Of a stretch of DNA of 64,000 nucleotides, positions 32,848-45,107 are shown in pieces. A program made the position numbers and the translations under genes. Source of the stretch: Pseudo-nitzschia pungens (taxonomy: Eukaryota; Bacillariophyta; Bacillariophyceae; Bacillariales; Bacillariaceae); contig CM074761.1 in NCBI GenBank assembly GCA_037355855.1, positions 558,001-622,000 of the forward strand, in the 5' to 3' direction. The notes under the pieces were generated by a model. That model ran no database searches. It saw only the letters and a program-made list of their open reading frames with translations, and was not told the DNA's origin. Positions within the stretch are counted from its first letter, which is position 1. Each line of letters starts with the position of its first letter.

Positions 32848-34724
32848 ATGGTGGCGACGCTCTGGGCGATCTCTCGATTGGTGCGGGCTCTGGTTCGTGC
32901 CGCGTTTGCGTTTGCGTTTGCTCCCGCTCCCGCCGACGGATCCGTCTTGGCGGCTCGATCGGACCGACCGGGCCCTGCTGGATACGTATCGGGCCCTCAA
33001 GGTGTTGGTCCGGGAGCACGCCGTGCAGGAGGGACGGTATCGAGAGGAGCTGCTGCAGCAGCAGCAGCAACAACAACATCAGCAGCGAGGAACGGACAGC
33101 GGCAGCGGCAACGATAGGCACAGCGGCACTCGGAACAACTCCCAATGGCAACGGATGACACGAAAGGGAAATCGAGTTTGCGTGCGTACGCACGAGCAAG
33201 CAAGCACGCACGCACGCAAACAAGGAAACAAACTGAAACTCAAATCCAAGGCTTGTCTGTTTGTTGCTGCACTACCGGTACTTACGGCACGATGACACCT
33301 TTCGCGTACCATGCAAGAAAACGAAATCAAAAACAAGATAGATTTGCCACGGAAGAAGCACCATCATGGCCGACGTGTCGTCACTCATAGAATGCAAATC
33401 CATCGCTCCGGCAGTCTCCCGCAGACGGACCGATATTCATTCGTCGGATCCGTGCTCGTTCCATCGGGGAGACGTCAGTTGGGGAACCAAGCGGGTGCGA
33501 GAGGAATCCATCCATCGAAATCCACGCGGCACGGTTTGCCGGCCGCTGCGTGCGCGTTTGCGCCGCTATCGCAGCCTTTTGTGCACCCTTTTTGCGCAAT
33601 GATTGATTCATTCTCTCGGCGGCAGCGTCCCGCAGGACCGACGCGGAACCCGAGAATCGAGGATGGCAAACGGTGCGGTTGCGGAATCCATCCAACCATG
33701 TTACGCACGGTACGTGTGGACAAAAACGATCCTTGCCGCTCCGCTTGGCACGATTGCAACCTCCGTTATACGCAATCGATCTCTCTGCGGTAGCAACCCG
33801 CGGACCGACTCGGAACCGCACACGGTAGTCGAAACGACACGGGGGGAACAAACAATCAACAAACAAACCCATCAAATACCGAGAGAAGAAAGAAAACAAA
33901 CAGAATATCCAAACCAAGGATTGCCGATGGGTTTGCCACTACATGCGTGTACGGCGCGATCGCAGCCGGCATTTGCAACGGATCCCTCCATGCTAACGTC
34001 TCGCGAAGTGAATCGGAACCGTACGAGTTCGTGCAAACGACAGGGGGGAAAGCAAATGAAATGAAAACAAATGAATTCAAACGGAATGCAATCAAAACCA
34101 AGGCATGCCGCTAGACTTGCCACTCCGCACGGCACGATTGCAGCCTCCATTACATGCGATCGATCTCTCGACGGCAACCTCCCGCGGACCGACTCGGAAC
34201 CGTACGCGGCAGTCGAAGCGACATGGGAGAAAAAAAAGGCGAACGAAATGGGAAAACAAAACAGAGCACATCCATCCTTCAACAACAAAAAAGCAAGGAT
34301 TTTCGCTGAACGTACGCCACAAACGCAGGATTCGCGTGCAATCCATTTCTCAATTAGCTAGCGTCCCGCGGACCGACTCGGAACCGCAGACAGTATTGTA
34401 TACTACTACTACTCCTACTCCTACTACTTCATTTGCATTTGGGGGAAGGAGTTGCACGTACGGGCAAAAGAAACGAAACGAAGAACAAAAAAAGCGAGGT
34501 TTGCCACTGCGTACGGTACGGTACGATCACAGCCTGCATAATATACGAATGCACTACATCTTTCTTCAGCGTTGTTTGTGTGAGCGTGAAATGTTCCGAG
34601 GTCTCGTTTGGTATTCCTACGTATCGTGCAGCTTGCTTCGTGTGTGTCAACCCGTACAATATTGCGCGCTGCGTCTTCTTCCACCTTCGGAACGGTACCG
34701 GTGCGGGTGTGGGTGCGAGTGCGC
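32848..34724. repeat. Intergenic region with approximately 185-bp degenerate tandem repeats
   Basis: From about 33400 to 34400 a unit recurs with the landmark GCGGACCGACTCGGAAC (at about 33630, 33800, 34000, 34180 and 34365; most diverged near 33425). A CACGATTGCA/GATCGATCTCTC block precedes several copies. Spacing is 170-200 bp. Before it, 32848-33300 has a coding-like frame with a Gln run near 33055-33080 that may be a lost 3' exon of the preceding gene. No complete gene is supported. Confidence 0.65.
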
Positions 34725-36383
34725 TTAGCGTTGCGTTCGGATCAATCCGTGCCGCGCCAGAATTTCTCGCGCCGCAAGGTCCAAGAGGCGTCGTTGTTGC
34801 GACTGCGATTCCGATTGCGATTCCGATGATTCCTCCAGCGATTGGCCTCCCCCGTCGCGATCCGTGCCGTCCTCGGTCTCGTCGGCCGCCGCGCCCGAAA
34901 TCGATTCCTGGGTTTGTGTTTGTGTTTGCGTTTGTAATTGTCTCGCCGCCGCGACCGCCGCGCCGAGAACCCTCGCTTTCCACCGGTCAAAGACCGGGTT
35001 GGGACGGCGCGCCGACCTCGTTCGGTAGCCCGCTCCGGAGCCCCGTGCCTCGTCCTCGTCGTCGATCCCGAGCTCGCGCAAAAGGAACGTTCCGTTGTCG
35101 TCGTTATCGTTATCGTTGGTGCGGGGGTCCGATCGTTCCTCGCCGGCTCTCGTTTGGTTCGTCCGATAGACGTCGTCGGTTCTCGGTCGCTTTCTCGACT
35201 GGCTCGTTTGCGGAGCGCTCGTCCTTGCATTGGTTGCTGTTGCTTTTGCTTTTGCTGTTGCTGCTGTGGATTGGATCTCGGTCCGCAATTCCCGGACGTA
35301 ATCGAGGACCGTTTGGAACCGGGAGGCAACCTCCTCGGTAACGTCCAGAAAGGTCGACAGATCGAGCCGCGGATCGTTCTCCGGGGAGTCGTCGGGTCGG
35401 TCTCGGAGCGGGTTTGCTTTTCGGCGGCGGCGGCGCGGTCGGAGGACGTCTCCGCCGGAGCCCTCGTTTCCGCCGCTGCTCTCGCCCGCGCCGGCGCTTG
35501 CCGCGGTTGCCACCAGATAGAAGCAGGCCGCCTCGTACGAGGCCTGGTTCTTTTGCGCGTCCAGGAGTCCGTGCCGATTCCCCCCCCGTTTCGACGGGCG
35601 GTTCAGGAGCGCGACGAGGTCCCCGAAGAGTTTCTGCGCCCGCAGCGCCACGCCGCTCGAATTGGGAACGAAGGCTCCCATCCGGATGGCCAGCGAGGGA
35701 ATGGAACTCTCGGCAAAGGCGACGCCGCTCGTTGGTTGCGGATCGAGCATTTTGGTTTTGGTTTTGGTTTTGGATTCATTGTTGTTGTTGTTGTTGTTGT
35801 TGTTGCTGTTCCCACTGCCGCTCTGGAGAGCGTTGTCGCCTTTGCCGTCTCTGGATCCGGCTTCCTTTGCTCGGGTCTTGGGGACGACCGTGGCGCGAAG
35901 ATTGTCGCGGAAATTCCCAATCTTTTCGTGAAAGTCTCGAAAATCTTTGGGCTTCATAAAGGCAGCCCGGGCCAGCTTGTCCATGGGAATCTCGATGGGA
36001 TTGTTGTTGCCATCGTCATTGTTGTTGCCATTGTTGTTGTCGTTGTCATTACTGGTATTGCCACCGTTGCCACTGCCAATGCCCCGGTTGCGGTTGTAAT
36101 CCTTCACGTCGTATTCCAGCAGCGCGCAGGCCCGCTTCGTCTCGTTGTCGTACCTCCCGAAGCTTCCGATGGGGTTCCGAATCTTGAGGACCCGCAGGGA
36201 GGATCGGGTCGCTTCCAGGACCCGACGGGGCAGCGGGACTCCCAGCCTGAGTTTGTCCTCCACCTGCGACACGACGTCGCGGGACCGAGCCGCGGTCGCT
36301 CTCGCTGTCGCTCTCGCTGTCGCTCGGAGAGCTCCGGAAGAAGCGCCGCCGCCGCCGCCGCCAACGCGCTTCGGGGGAGGCAT
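34725..36383 (-). CDS. ORC6: Origin recognition complex subunit 6-like protein
   Basis: Probable ORC6, the TFIIB-like subunit that helps ORC bind DNA and load the MCM helicase. Single exon from ATG 36383 (MPPPKRVGGGGGG) to TAA, 552 residues. The N-terminal fold runs from SQVEDKLRLGVPLPRRVLEA through ACALLEYDVKDYN to DKLARAAFMKPKDFRDFHEK. A second cyclin-like fold has SIPSLAIRMGAFVPNSSG, ALRAQKLFGDLVALL and ASYEAACFYLVATAA, followed by LSTFLDVTEEVASRFQTVLD. These match the two ORC6 helical bundles in order and spacing. Asn/Gly and Ser/Asn linkers and a long disordered C-terminus with KRPRTDD and Gln-Thr repeats enlarge it well beyond the 250-300 residues usual for ORC6. Sequence identity to the family is low by eye, so the call is moderate. 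Confidence 0.6.
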   Translation of the reverse strand: MPPPKRVGGGGGGASSGALRATARATARATAARSRDVVSQVEDKLRLGVPLPRRVLEATRSSLRVLKIRNPIGSFGRYDNETKRACALLEYDVKDYNRNRGIGSGNGGNTSNDNDNNNGNNNDDGNNNPIEIPMDKLARAAFMKPKDFRDFHEKIGNFRDNLRATVVPKTRAKEAGSRDGKGDNALQSGSGNSNNNNNNNNNESKTKTKTKMLDPQPTSGVAFAESSIPSLAIRMGAFVPNSSGVALRAQKLFGDLVALLNRPSKRGGNRHGLLDAQKNQASYEAACFYLVATAASAGAGESSGGNEGSGGDVLRPRRRRRKANPLRDRPDDSPENDPRLDLSTFLDVTEEVASRFQTVLDYVRELRTEIQSTAATAKAKATATNARTSAPQTSQSRKRPRTDDVYRTNQTRAGEERSDPRTNDNDNDDNGTFLLRELGIDDEDEARGSGAGYRTRSARRPNPVFDRWKARVLGAAVAAARQLQTQTQTQTQESISGAAADETEDGTDRDGGGQSLEESSESQSESQSQQRRLLDLAAREILARHGLIRTQR

Positions 36384-38807
36384 GGAGCAACAGACAAACC
36401 TACTAGTGTAACCAACGAACCCACCGACCAACTAACTAACAAATAGACCAACAAACACCAATACGGTACGAAACAGAACGAACCTGGATTGTGCCCTGCG
36501 TTCGAAGTGTGATTACAAGTAGTGTGCGAGTATTATGGTTGTCGAAGTCGTAAACCTTACATACCGTTATTGTTATTGTTTTTGCGGTTGGAACACGGTT
36601 GACAGTGGTGCATTGTTCCGTCGCTCCTCGACTGATTGGATTGATTTGTTTGATTCATTGGATTCATTCGATTCTTTTGGAACGCAACGGTGTCAGCAAG
36701 TAAGTTAACCTTAAAAGGTTAGTATGTAGTAACTTGAAACCGCACAAACATTGAAGTGTCGGTCGTGTCGTGTGGTGTGGTGTGGTGTCGGTGTCGTGTC
36801 GTGTGGTGTCGTTTCTTGTCGTGTCATCCAACCAATGCTTTGTTATTTACGGTACTCGTAAGGTTACGTACTTGTGTTTCATTCGCAATCCAAACCCATC
36901 CACCGAACACGAAAGAAAACTTTACTCGAACGAATCAATCAATGGGGCTTAGATAAACGAGGAATGGAGCCCTTCGCGCCCTTTTCCACCCGTACTAGAC
37001 GTAAGTTAGGCTCTGTGTCCGTAAATCGGACGTAGCTCCAAATACTGCTCGTGCCTACATAGGTCCTACCGGAACATTGGTGGATAAGTTCGCAGAAACG
37101 AAGAAGCGCCTTCTCCTTCCTTCCTTGATTCCTGTTCATTAATTCCGTCGTGTTCAGTGTTCAAGTGTTCATTATTGATTTTGATTAAGTAAGGTTAACT
37201 TACCGGTAACCAAAGGTAATCATTCATTCATTCGTTGTCGCGCCTGTAACGGTATGTTCGAGCGAAATGGAAGACGTCGGTAGGAATTTTTTGAATAAGA
37301 CTTACGGTAAGATTACTCACCGAACACCGGTAATACCATACGAATGCCGTCCATTCTGAACGTACGGTAATCACAGCAAATACGTTACTACGGAACTTTC
37401 CGTGGAGTTTAAAGTTTTAGCAGTACGCACGAATAGTTTCTGTACCCGCAATTGTACCGGGTTCTCGTAGGATTGGACCAAGAAAATACACTCCGATCAA
37501 TAATTAAAAAAAATAATCTATCCGATCCGGTGGAGGAAGACCGAAGTCAGAACCGCTGTGGCTTCAGTCGGTTTGATTGGTTGGGTTTGGGAACCGTAAG
37601 GTTACCGGTAAGATTACCTACCGTACTTCGTACTAGTTCGAGGAGTGTACCGTACGGTACCGGTAGGTCCCGAGGAGTGAGTTGGTTGGTTGGCTTTCTC
37701 CTGCGATAAACCGTAGTAGTGAATAACTCCTTCGTATCGTACGGTACCTTACACGTACAAGCTTCTATTAGAATACTCGTACGTAGAACTCGGTAACTTA
37801 CTCTTTTGATTTCGCACTTTTTTTTGACTGGAAGCGAGAAGGGTCGTGAATTGAACGGAACGATTGAGGAAGGATTTCCCATCTCCTTTTGTTTCTCGCG
37901 CAGTTTTGTTGTGTGGGATCGATCGAAAAAAGACGATTGCTCCGCTCCTCCCACCCGAAACTAATTTAAAATCAATCGTATCCTTCCGCGAGAACCGAGA
38001 ACGAATCAGCGAGGCCTCTCATCTCAACAATCGAATCAAATCAAATCAAAACAAAACAACATCTCGACTCGACTCAACTCAACTCAACTCAAGTCAACTT
38101 CACCCATCCCACGGTACAGACAGGATCCAAACGAAAGAAGACAGTCGACTCTCACTCACTCGTCATCCACAATAGTAGCCGGAAGCGCACCCCCGAGAAG
38201 AAAGGGAACCACTCGCAACCAATCGAACGACCGAGGACCAAAGAAAAAAAAAAAGAAACGCGGAAGGAATTGCGACGCGAAGCAATGGAAAGCACCGTTC
38301 TCTCGGAGACGGCCTGTACCGCCTCCCGCGGGAGCGCAATCACCATCGGGCTCGTTGGGGAAAGCAACGGCAACGGCGCCACCGGCAGGTTCCCATTCGT
38401 ATTCCCATTCGTATTCCCACCTTCCGGCAGGACACTCTTCCATCCCGAGAATCAAACCTCCTGAACATGCACCACCCTCTGTTTGCTCTCGTTGCGGCTG
38501 CCGAAGAAGAAAGCCCACGGCCCGAGCACGACGAGGTCACGGACGAACCAAGCAGTAGCAGTTAGCAGTAGCAGTAGCAATAGCGGGAATCGAATCGGAA
38601 GCAGAAGCAGAAGCAGAAGCAAACTCAAACACACGGCATCCTCTCCCCTCTCACAGAGCATCAAATCCCAAGACAGTGTTGCCTGTTCTCGGCAATCAAC
38701 ATCATCCTCAACATCAAACATATTCTAAAGACACGGAACTACAACAGCAACATCAGCAACAACAACAACAACAACAACATCTCCACCCGTTCATTTCGGG
38801 TTCCGCC
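36384..38807. other. Divergent intergenic region
   Basis: About 2.4 kb between the starts of ORC6 (-) and the HA-domain gene (+). GTAAGTTAACCTTA, GTAAGGTTAC and TTACCGGTAA motifs cluster at 36700, 36855, 37190-37215, 37300-37370 and 37600-37620. GTGTCGTGT and ACTCA pentamers lie at 36760-36825 and about 38065-38090. Small frames at 38285-38464 lack domains. No gene is called. Confidence 0.5.
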
Positions 38808-39936
38808 ATGATGCCGCACAAGAAACGTGACCCTTCCAGGTCTTCCTTCCCGATCAAGAAGCGAAAGGTGTACCAATTGCCCTCAACTGCCGACTCCAAC
38901 TACACCATTCACTACACCATCCACTACACCATCCACTATACCATCAACTACATCATCCACTGCACCATTCACTACATTATCCACTTCACCATCCACCACA
39001 TCATCCACTATACCATCATCCACTACATCATCATTCACTACATCATCCACTACATCATCATCCACTTCACCATCCACGACATCATCAACCACAACCACAA
39101 CCGCAACAACCCCAAGAGAAGAAGACCACCCCAACAGCATGCGCATCGTCGAGGCCACCTGGAAGTGGAACTACGAAAACCTCGTCCGGTACCACTCCAT
39201 CCACGGCGACTCGAACGTCCTCCGCAGCGATCCCAACAAGCAGCTCTCGGGATGGGTCAAGCGCCAGCGGAACAACCTCAAGGACGGAAAGCTCTCGGCC
39301 CGCAAGATCCGCATGCTCAACGAGCTGGACTTTGTGTGGAACCGCATCGACGGCAAGTGGTACGAAAAGTTCAACAAGCTGGTCGACTACCAAAGGACCT
39401 TTGGGCACTGCGACGTGACCACCAAGCACGATCGGTCGCTGGCGGAGTGGACCCAGAGACAGAGAAGGGAATACAAGAACGGAATGTCCACCATGACCGA
39501 CCTGCGCGTCCAAAAACTGGAGGCGCTTCGGGGATGGAGCTGGGAAAAGATCAAGTTTCGAAAGGAGGGGGGGGCAGCAGCATCGACATCGAGTGCGGCA
39601 TCAGCAGCGTCAGCTTCAGCTGTAGCAGCAATAGCGTCAGCGTCGGCTGTAGCAATAGCGGCTGGAGCGGAGGGGAATGCAACGGCAACAGCAACGACAG
39701 CAACGGCAACGGCAACAGCAACGACGGTCACAACTCCCCCGGTGTGGAACCACCACCACGGCTTTTCCTATGTGCCCATTGCCGAGAAACCGCAATCGCA
39801 ATCGCAATCCGCAATCGCAGCCTTCCGAGTCCAATCCAACGAGCGGCGGGGCAGGAACGAACTGCAACCACACCATCGCCGTCGTCGTCATCCTCCTCGT
39901 CTTCATCGTCATCGTCTTCATCGTCATTGTTGTTGA
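38808..39936 (+). CDS. Helicase-associated (HA) domain protein
   Basis: Two HA repeats, a domain abundant in diatoms and thought to bind nucleic acid, are clear from 39139 on: WKWNYENLVRYHSIHGDSNV with GWVKRQRNNLKDGKL, then WYEKFNKLVDYQRTFGHCDV with LAEWTQRQRREYKNG. The first ATG in this frame is 39139. Upstream, in another frame, 38808-38895 encodes a plausible nuclear-signal start (MMPHKKRDPSRSSFPIKKRK), followed by a Thr-rich minisatellite (38898-39095) where the frame must shift by one. So the gene either starts at 38808 with an indel or splice in the repeat, or starts at 39139. After the HA repeats come Ala/Ser/Thr-rich segments. The stop at 39936 is in a low-complexity stretch, and other frames stay open to 40070, so the C-terminus is also uncertain. 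Confidence 0.6.
38898..39095. repeat. Minisatellite in or before the HA-domain coding region
   Basis: Imperfect 12-15-bp units built from CACTACACCATC and CACTACATCATC. All three plus-strand frames stay open across it: one reads Thr/Ile/His/Tyr, another Thr/Ser/Pro. Confidence 0.9.
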
Positions 39937-42900
39937 TGCCATCCCCGAGCCGGTCCGCGACGGATGGTTCGACGTTCGACTTCGAATACGAATCCGAATT
40001 CGAATCATTTGGACCTTTTGTACACGGCCTCCAAGCTCCAGCGGGATGCGCTAGGTAATGTAGATGCGTGAGAGACGAATGGATGGATGCGGATGAACTG
40101 CCATCACCGAATGGGTTCCGTTGCGTTGGGTTGGGTTCGACCGGGTTCACCACAATTGGTCCGGTGCAACGGTCACGCGGGTTTGGGGGACAGGCAACTC
40201 GCAAAAAACCGATCTTGGCATTGTTGCAGAGCGGAGCGGAGCAGGGCAGGGTACAGCACGGCACAGCACAGCACAGCCGTTGGGGAATGATTGTGATAAC
40301 GATAACGATATCGAATTGAAATGTAATGCAATGCAATGCAATGCTATAGTATACTACTGCATGAAACTTTTACGAAACGAGTGGACGACCGTGTTTCCTC
40401 GGAACCATTCCTCCTCTCGCTCCACCACTCGCGCGCGTTTCGTGCTGTAGGAACCAACACGGCGTCCATCCACCGAAATCGATTCGAACAGTACAGTAGT
40501 AGTAGTAGTAGCTAGGAGTGCCGGTCAGTAGCAATCCTCTCTGCCCGGAGCGAAGAGCAGAGTCTGCCCGGAGCGAAGAGCAGAGAGCAGAACCCGACAC
40601 CATTGTTCGACTTTTGGTACGCTCGAGGGTTGGGTACTAGACGTTCCGTGCCGTATCCCTTGTTTGCGAATGGTTTGCAACACGAGCGAATGAGAACAAG
40701 AAGCATGACGACGACGACGACGACGACGATGATGATCATCATCACCATCACAAACTTCAATCCTAGTGGTGCTAGGTGGTGCGGAAGAAGAGTGTTTCCA
40801 TCGTTTCGGCCTGCTGTTGTTCCTCTTGCAACAGGGACGACTCGTCCCCGGAATCGGAGCGCCGTTGCTGCATTTCCTCGCATATGATCGGATCGGATCG
40901 GATCGGATCGTCACGTCCTGTTTGTTGCAGTGCACTGCAGTGCAGTGCGGTTCGAGTCACGGCTCCGAATCCGTACCGTACCGTGCATGCAGGCTTGGCA
41001 TTGATTGCAAAGCTCGGAGAATCAGATCCGCTTGGTCCCCGCGAGTCTCCAATGAACGAATCGCCTCGGAGCCGAGCTATGCTGCTACTACGCATACGCT
41101 TCTCGCAACGCTTCAACTTTGCTATTCTTTGTTGTATTGGATGCCCGGTGCTAGCAGGTTAGCCACATTCGCAGCGTTCAGCCAGAGAGAACTCGACCAC
41201 GCAGTTCCTCTGCGTGCCAGGCAGTGCATGAGTGCCTTAGCCCAGAGGCCACTCTGGCTGGACACGCATCTTCGCGCTCGGCTTGCGTTTGCTTGCTCGC
41301 GCTTCGAGTGCGAGTGCGAGTGCGAGTGCGTACTTGCTGTCTCGGGTCTTTGGGTGGACCGCACTAGTGCATTGCAACCCTCGTCGCAACTACGAGTAGC
41401 ACGAGGGTCGCTCGTCTCGGGGCACGTCCCCGAACGCAAGAAGGCAGCCGTCCCCGTCTTCGTCCCCGCGAGGCGTCGAGGAATGCATCGCCGCAGAGCT
41501 TCTCGTTGCGGCGGTTCCCGAGCGCGACCTTGCTGCTCCGCTTCTCGATTCCGTCGCGCGGTTTCATTCCGATCTCATGGAAGCGAAGCGAAGCGAAGGG
41601 TAGCACGTCCCCGTGACCCGGGCATAGTATTCTGTGCGTGTGGTGCGGTCCTCGCGCCCGTAACAATGTGGCAGCACGATAGCACGAGAGCACCAGTCAC
41701 GGTCATTCGACCAGGCTATCGCCCAAGTCGTAGCGTTCTAGTTCTCAGTAGCTGGCACTCATCGTCGATGCACGCGCTCCCAGTATGGATCGCGAAGACA
41801 GGAATACTCCAAATCGGTACCCGCTGTCAGAAGCGGTCAATACTTGTCCCGCCGTCAGTACGACTTGCTTCTCGGAACGCTGGAACGCTTTTGTCTTTCC
41901 AATTGCTCGTAGTCTTCGAGCTCTGCTGTGATCGCTTCCTGCAATCCAGGAGCACGTACTCAGACTTTTATCTGGCTGCTGTTTTTTTTTTCTTCCGATA
42001 CTCAAACACTAACAACAGTCGTTGGATCGGAGATACGGCTAGGCCACACAGTTGCTCTGCGTATCAGGCGTGCGCGCCTTAGCCTGCTAGTGTCTCGCAT
42101 CAACTTCAATGCTAGAGCTCGTCCGCAATAGCTTTTCTCTCGTGACAGGGCACGTCGTAACAGCACGGGTCCCCGTAATCTGAGCATCACCATCGCGAAG
42201 ACACGAAAACCCCAAATCTGTCCCCGCTGTCTGAAACGAGGGATGCACTTGTCCTTCGGAGCCTTCTGCTCTGTTTGGTATTCGCTGGTGGTACATTGCT
42301 CTTGCAACTCCAAACGGTCATACGCAGCAGTACGTCTGCATGTGCCTGATAGTAGCTGTCAGCACGAACCTCGCGCCGAAAAGCCTTCAAGGTGACTGCT
42401 CCCACTGCATTGGTCATAGCTACTAGATGCACTGTGCTCGCAATCCTTGTCCTTCGACGGAAGCCCGTTCCGTGCACGTTCCGGTGCGAAGGACTCTGCG
42501 TGACCGAGCGCCTTCTATCCTCCATCGTGAAGATAGACACTCCAATCTGTCCCCTCTGGCGGAAGCGATGAATGATTGCTGCTTTGATTGCCTATACTGC
42601 TCTGTTTCGCATCCATCATCCTCGTATCAAATACCGTGTTGGATCCTCTGTCCTTGCAAGTCGCGAGCCCTGTGAGCGTCACATTGCTCCTTTCGTTATG
42701 CGATCGCTATCTCCGGTTGAATCGCGGCGTCACGCGTCCAAGCTGCGCTTATCCCGTTGCTCCAGCCAATCCTTTGGGCTTCTGTAGTCTTTTCTTCTTC
42801 TGTTAGGGCATCACAGTTGTCCTCTTCTTGCTGCTACTGCTCTTTCGCTGCAAGGACAGGGATATATACATATATATGTATATACCACATCGTCTCCGCT

Positions 42901-45107
42901 GGCCTTTAGTGAAAGATGATAATCAATCGATCTGACGAGACAAAGATCTGTATCCAGAAGAGAGGGTATCGCTCTGCGAATCGATCTTACGGGACGAAGC
43001 TCTTTATCAGATAATTCCTGTTGTAGACCCTTTTGCTTCGGTCGTGAGTCGACGTTGTCCTTTCGTTGCTGCGACTTTTCTGCAAGGACAGAAATCTATC
43101 GGTCCATTCGATATTGGTCAATCGTGTCCTTCCGCTGCAAGGACAGAACATAGCACATCGTCCCCACTGTTCTTCAGGGAAAGCGACCATGCAGGATTAA
43201 TCTTGCTGAGCAAATCTTCAGGAGAGACGACTTCTTCGGGGTTCTTGCTCGTAGTTCGGTCTGCGGGGCACTACGGAGGACATTTTCTGTGTCACGAGCA
43301 GAAGTGGATATATATCTTGCTGACGATACTGGTAGTTTCAGAGGTACTTCTGGTGGATACGAATTGCTATCCTTGCAATCTGCGGTTCCGATCGAAGATC
43401 TTCTTTGGTCGAAACATACATGCCTTTCGGGCGTCTTGGTGAGCTACTCACTACTTGGCAAACATGTTGGTCACCCGATCCGTCCCTGTAAACAGCAGGA
43501 TCCCCGTATCCTAATTCTATTATGTCCTTCGCGATCTTCAGTTCTTCTGATATAAGGACACCCTTCTATACAATCAAAAGAATGGCAATCTTCCGAAACA
43601 AGGAAAAACTTGCTCCAATCAAAAAGAAAGACATTGGTGATGTTCCAATCGATTTGTACTTGCTATGTGTACCGATTGTGAGGACACCTCTCTCAGTGAC
43701 ATTTCTTTGCTTGCGTACTACACGTATAGATCAACCATCCAATTGACTTGATTGGTTATCAATGGTTAGTCTGCACTGCCCCCTTGGCATTCTTAGTTGT
43801 TAAGCGGCCGCCAGTTGGCTACGATCCACACTCATTGCTTGTTACTTCCCTTTCAGCAATCGGTCCCAACTTGCTCCCGCTGTTCGGGCTAAGACGCAGT
43901 GGAGCCACTACCAGTGCTTCGATTCATAGAACCTGGAGTGGGTCTTTCCAGAGCTCCTGGGTTCATTCAGCAGCGAGGAGGGATCGACCTGGCTGCCGCG
44001 GCTCATTGACCCTGTACCGGTACGCACTTTTCACAAGTTACAATGCACGAACAACGCAGACCGTTTCTTCAAGTCCGGATCTCGTTCCCATCGTTGCTAT
44101 TCTTGGATTGTTCCAACGAACTAACTAACTAACGACACGCAACGCAAGCAACGCAACGCAACGAACTATGCGCATTCCGCATTCGTATCAAACTAGGACT
44201 TGAACCGTGTACAATTTGGCCACCACGGCAACAATCCTCCTTTCATTGGGCTCTGCGGATACCATGGTCGTTCACGAATCCAATCTAATCGAAAACTATA
44301 TCTACCGAAATTCATATTAGAAGGTTTTTTGATAGATAGGACTGCGTATCGAGCTGCGACTCGGGCACGAAACGCTGCAGAAATCTTCCTCTCGGCAAGC
44401 ACTTTCTTCTCTCGAATGAATGAATGAATCAATCAATCTCAATCCACTCTGTGCATTCTGTGGACAACCTCACAGGCTTTCATCGTGCCTTGGCTTGAAG
44501 GTAATGTGCTTATCAAAATAGAAATTCCCGACAAGCCATGTGAAATAAGACTACACGTACCATCTCTGTAACGGTCCATCTATGAGAAACTGTTTGTCGA
44601 CGCAAATATGACGAGGCCACACCGCTTGTTGGTACATGATAGTATGAAGTAGGACTCGCTCCCAATGGGTTGTACAAAGCAGTTCGTCTTGCTTGTGCCT
44701 AGGAACTACTTCATCGTAAAAACAATTCGGAATGTGGAGCAGAGCAGTCGCGAGCCACATCACAAGCTCCTGGAAAGCAGTTGTGGACCGTGCATTGGGG
44801 ATCGTCCATTTCGTGGGGTTGATCCATTCCGAAAGGGAAATTAGGAGCAATTGGACGACGTCCGAGACATCCAACGTACTTGTTGCGACCATTTCGTGGG
44901 GTTGATCCATTCCGAGAGGGAAATTAGGAGCAATTGGACGACGTCCGAGACGTCCAACGTACTTGCGACTGTTCTTTGAAAGCAAGGAATTCGTTCCGAA
45001 AGCCTTCCGTAGCATCCGGCACGGATTCCCTTGGAACGAGCGGCGTTCGTGAGTGGTTCTGTGTTTTGGGTTTGTTTCTAAGTTTGTTTGTTTGGAGATT
45101 GTTGGAT
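39937..45107. repeat. Gene-poor accessory region with degenerate direct repeats
   Basis: About 5 kb without a supported gene. Related blocks recur: a segment with ATCGCGAAGACA and CCCGCTGTC at about 41790, 42190 and (more diverged) 42525; CAGTTNCTCTGCGT at 41200 and 42050; GGCACGTC at 41420 and 42145; GCTGCAAGGACAG at about 42850, 43080 and 43140. A duplicated roughly 83-bp segment is at 44809-44974. GCAAT/GAGTGC simple repeats occur near 40325 and 41305. A minus-strand frame at 44551-44800 has protein-like sequence (ALLHIPNCFYDEVVPRHKQD) but no recognisable family; it may be gene debris. Confidence 0.5.
44809..44974. repeat. Direct tandem duplication of about 83 bp
   Basis: Two near-identical copies begin with CATTTCGTGGGGTTGATCC (about 44809 and 44892), each followed by ATTAGGAGCAATTGGACGAC and ending TCCAACGTACTTG. 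They differ at only a few bases, so the duplication is recent. Confidence 0.9.

Noticed and set aside
34938..36446. 502-codon plus-strand frame
   Set aside because: Shadow of the ORC6-like gene; its sequence is low-complexity Val/Gly/Arg complementing Asn/Gly-rich codons.
40766..42082. 438-codon plus-strand frame
   Set aside because: Runs across degenerate repeats with mixed composition; no domain, and related copies nearby are not open in the same frame.
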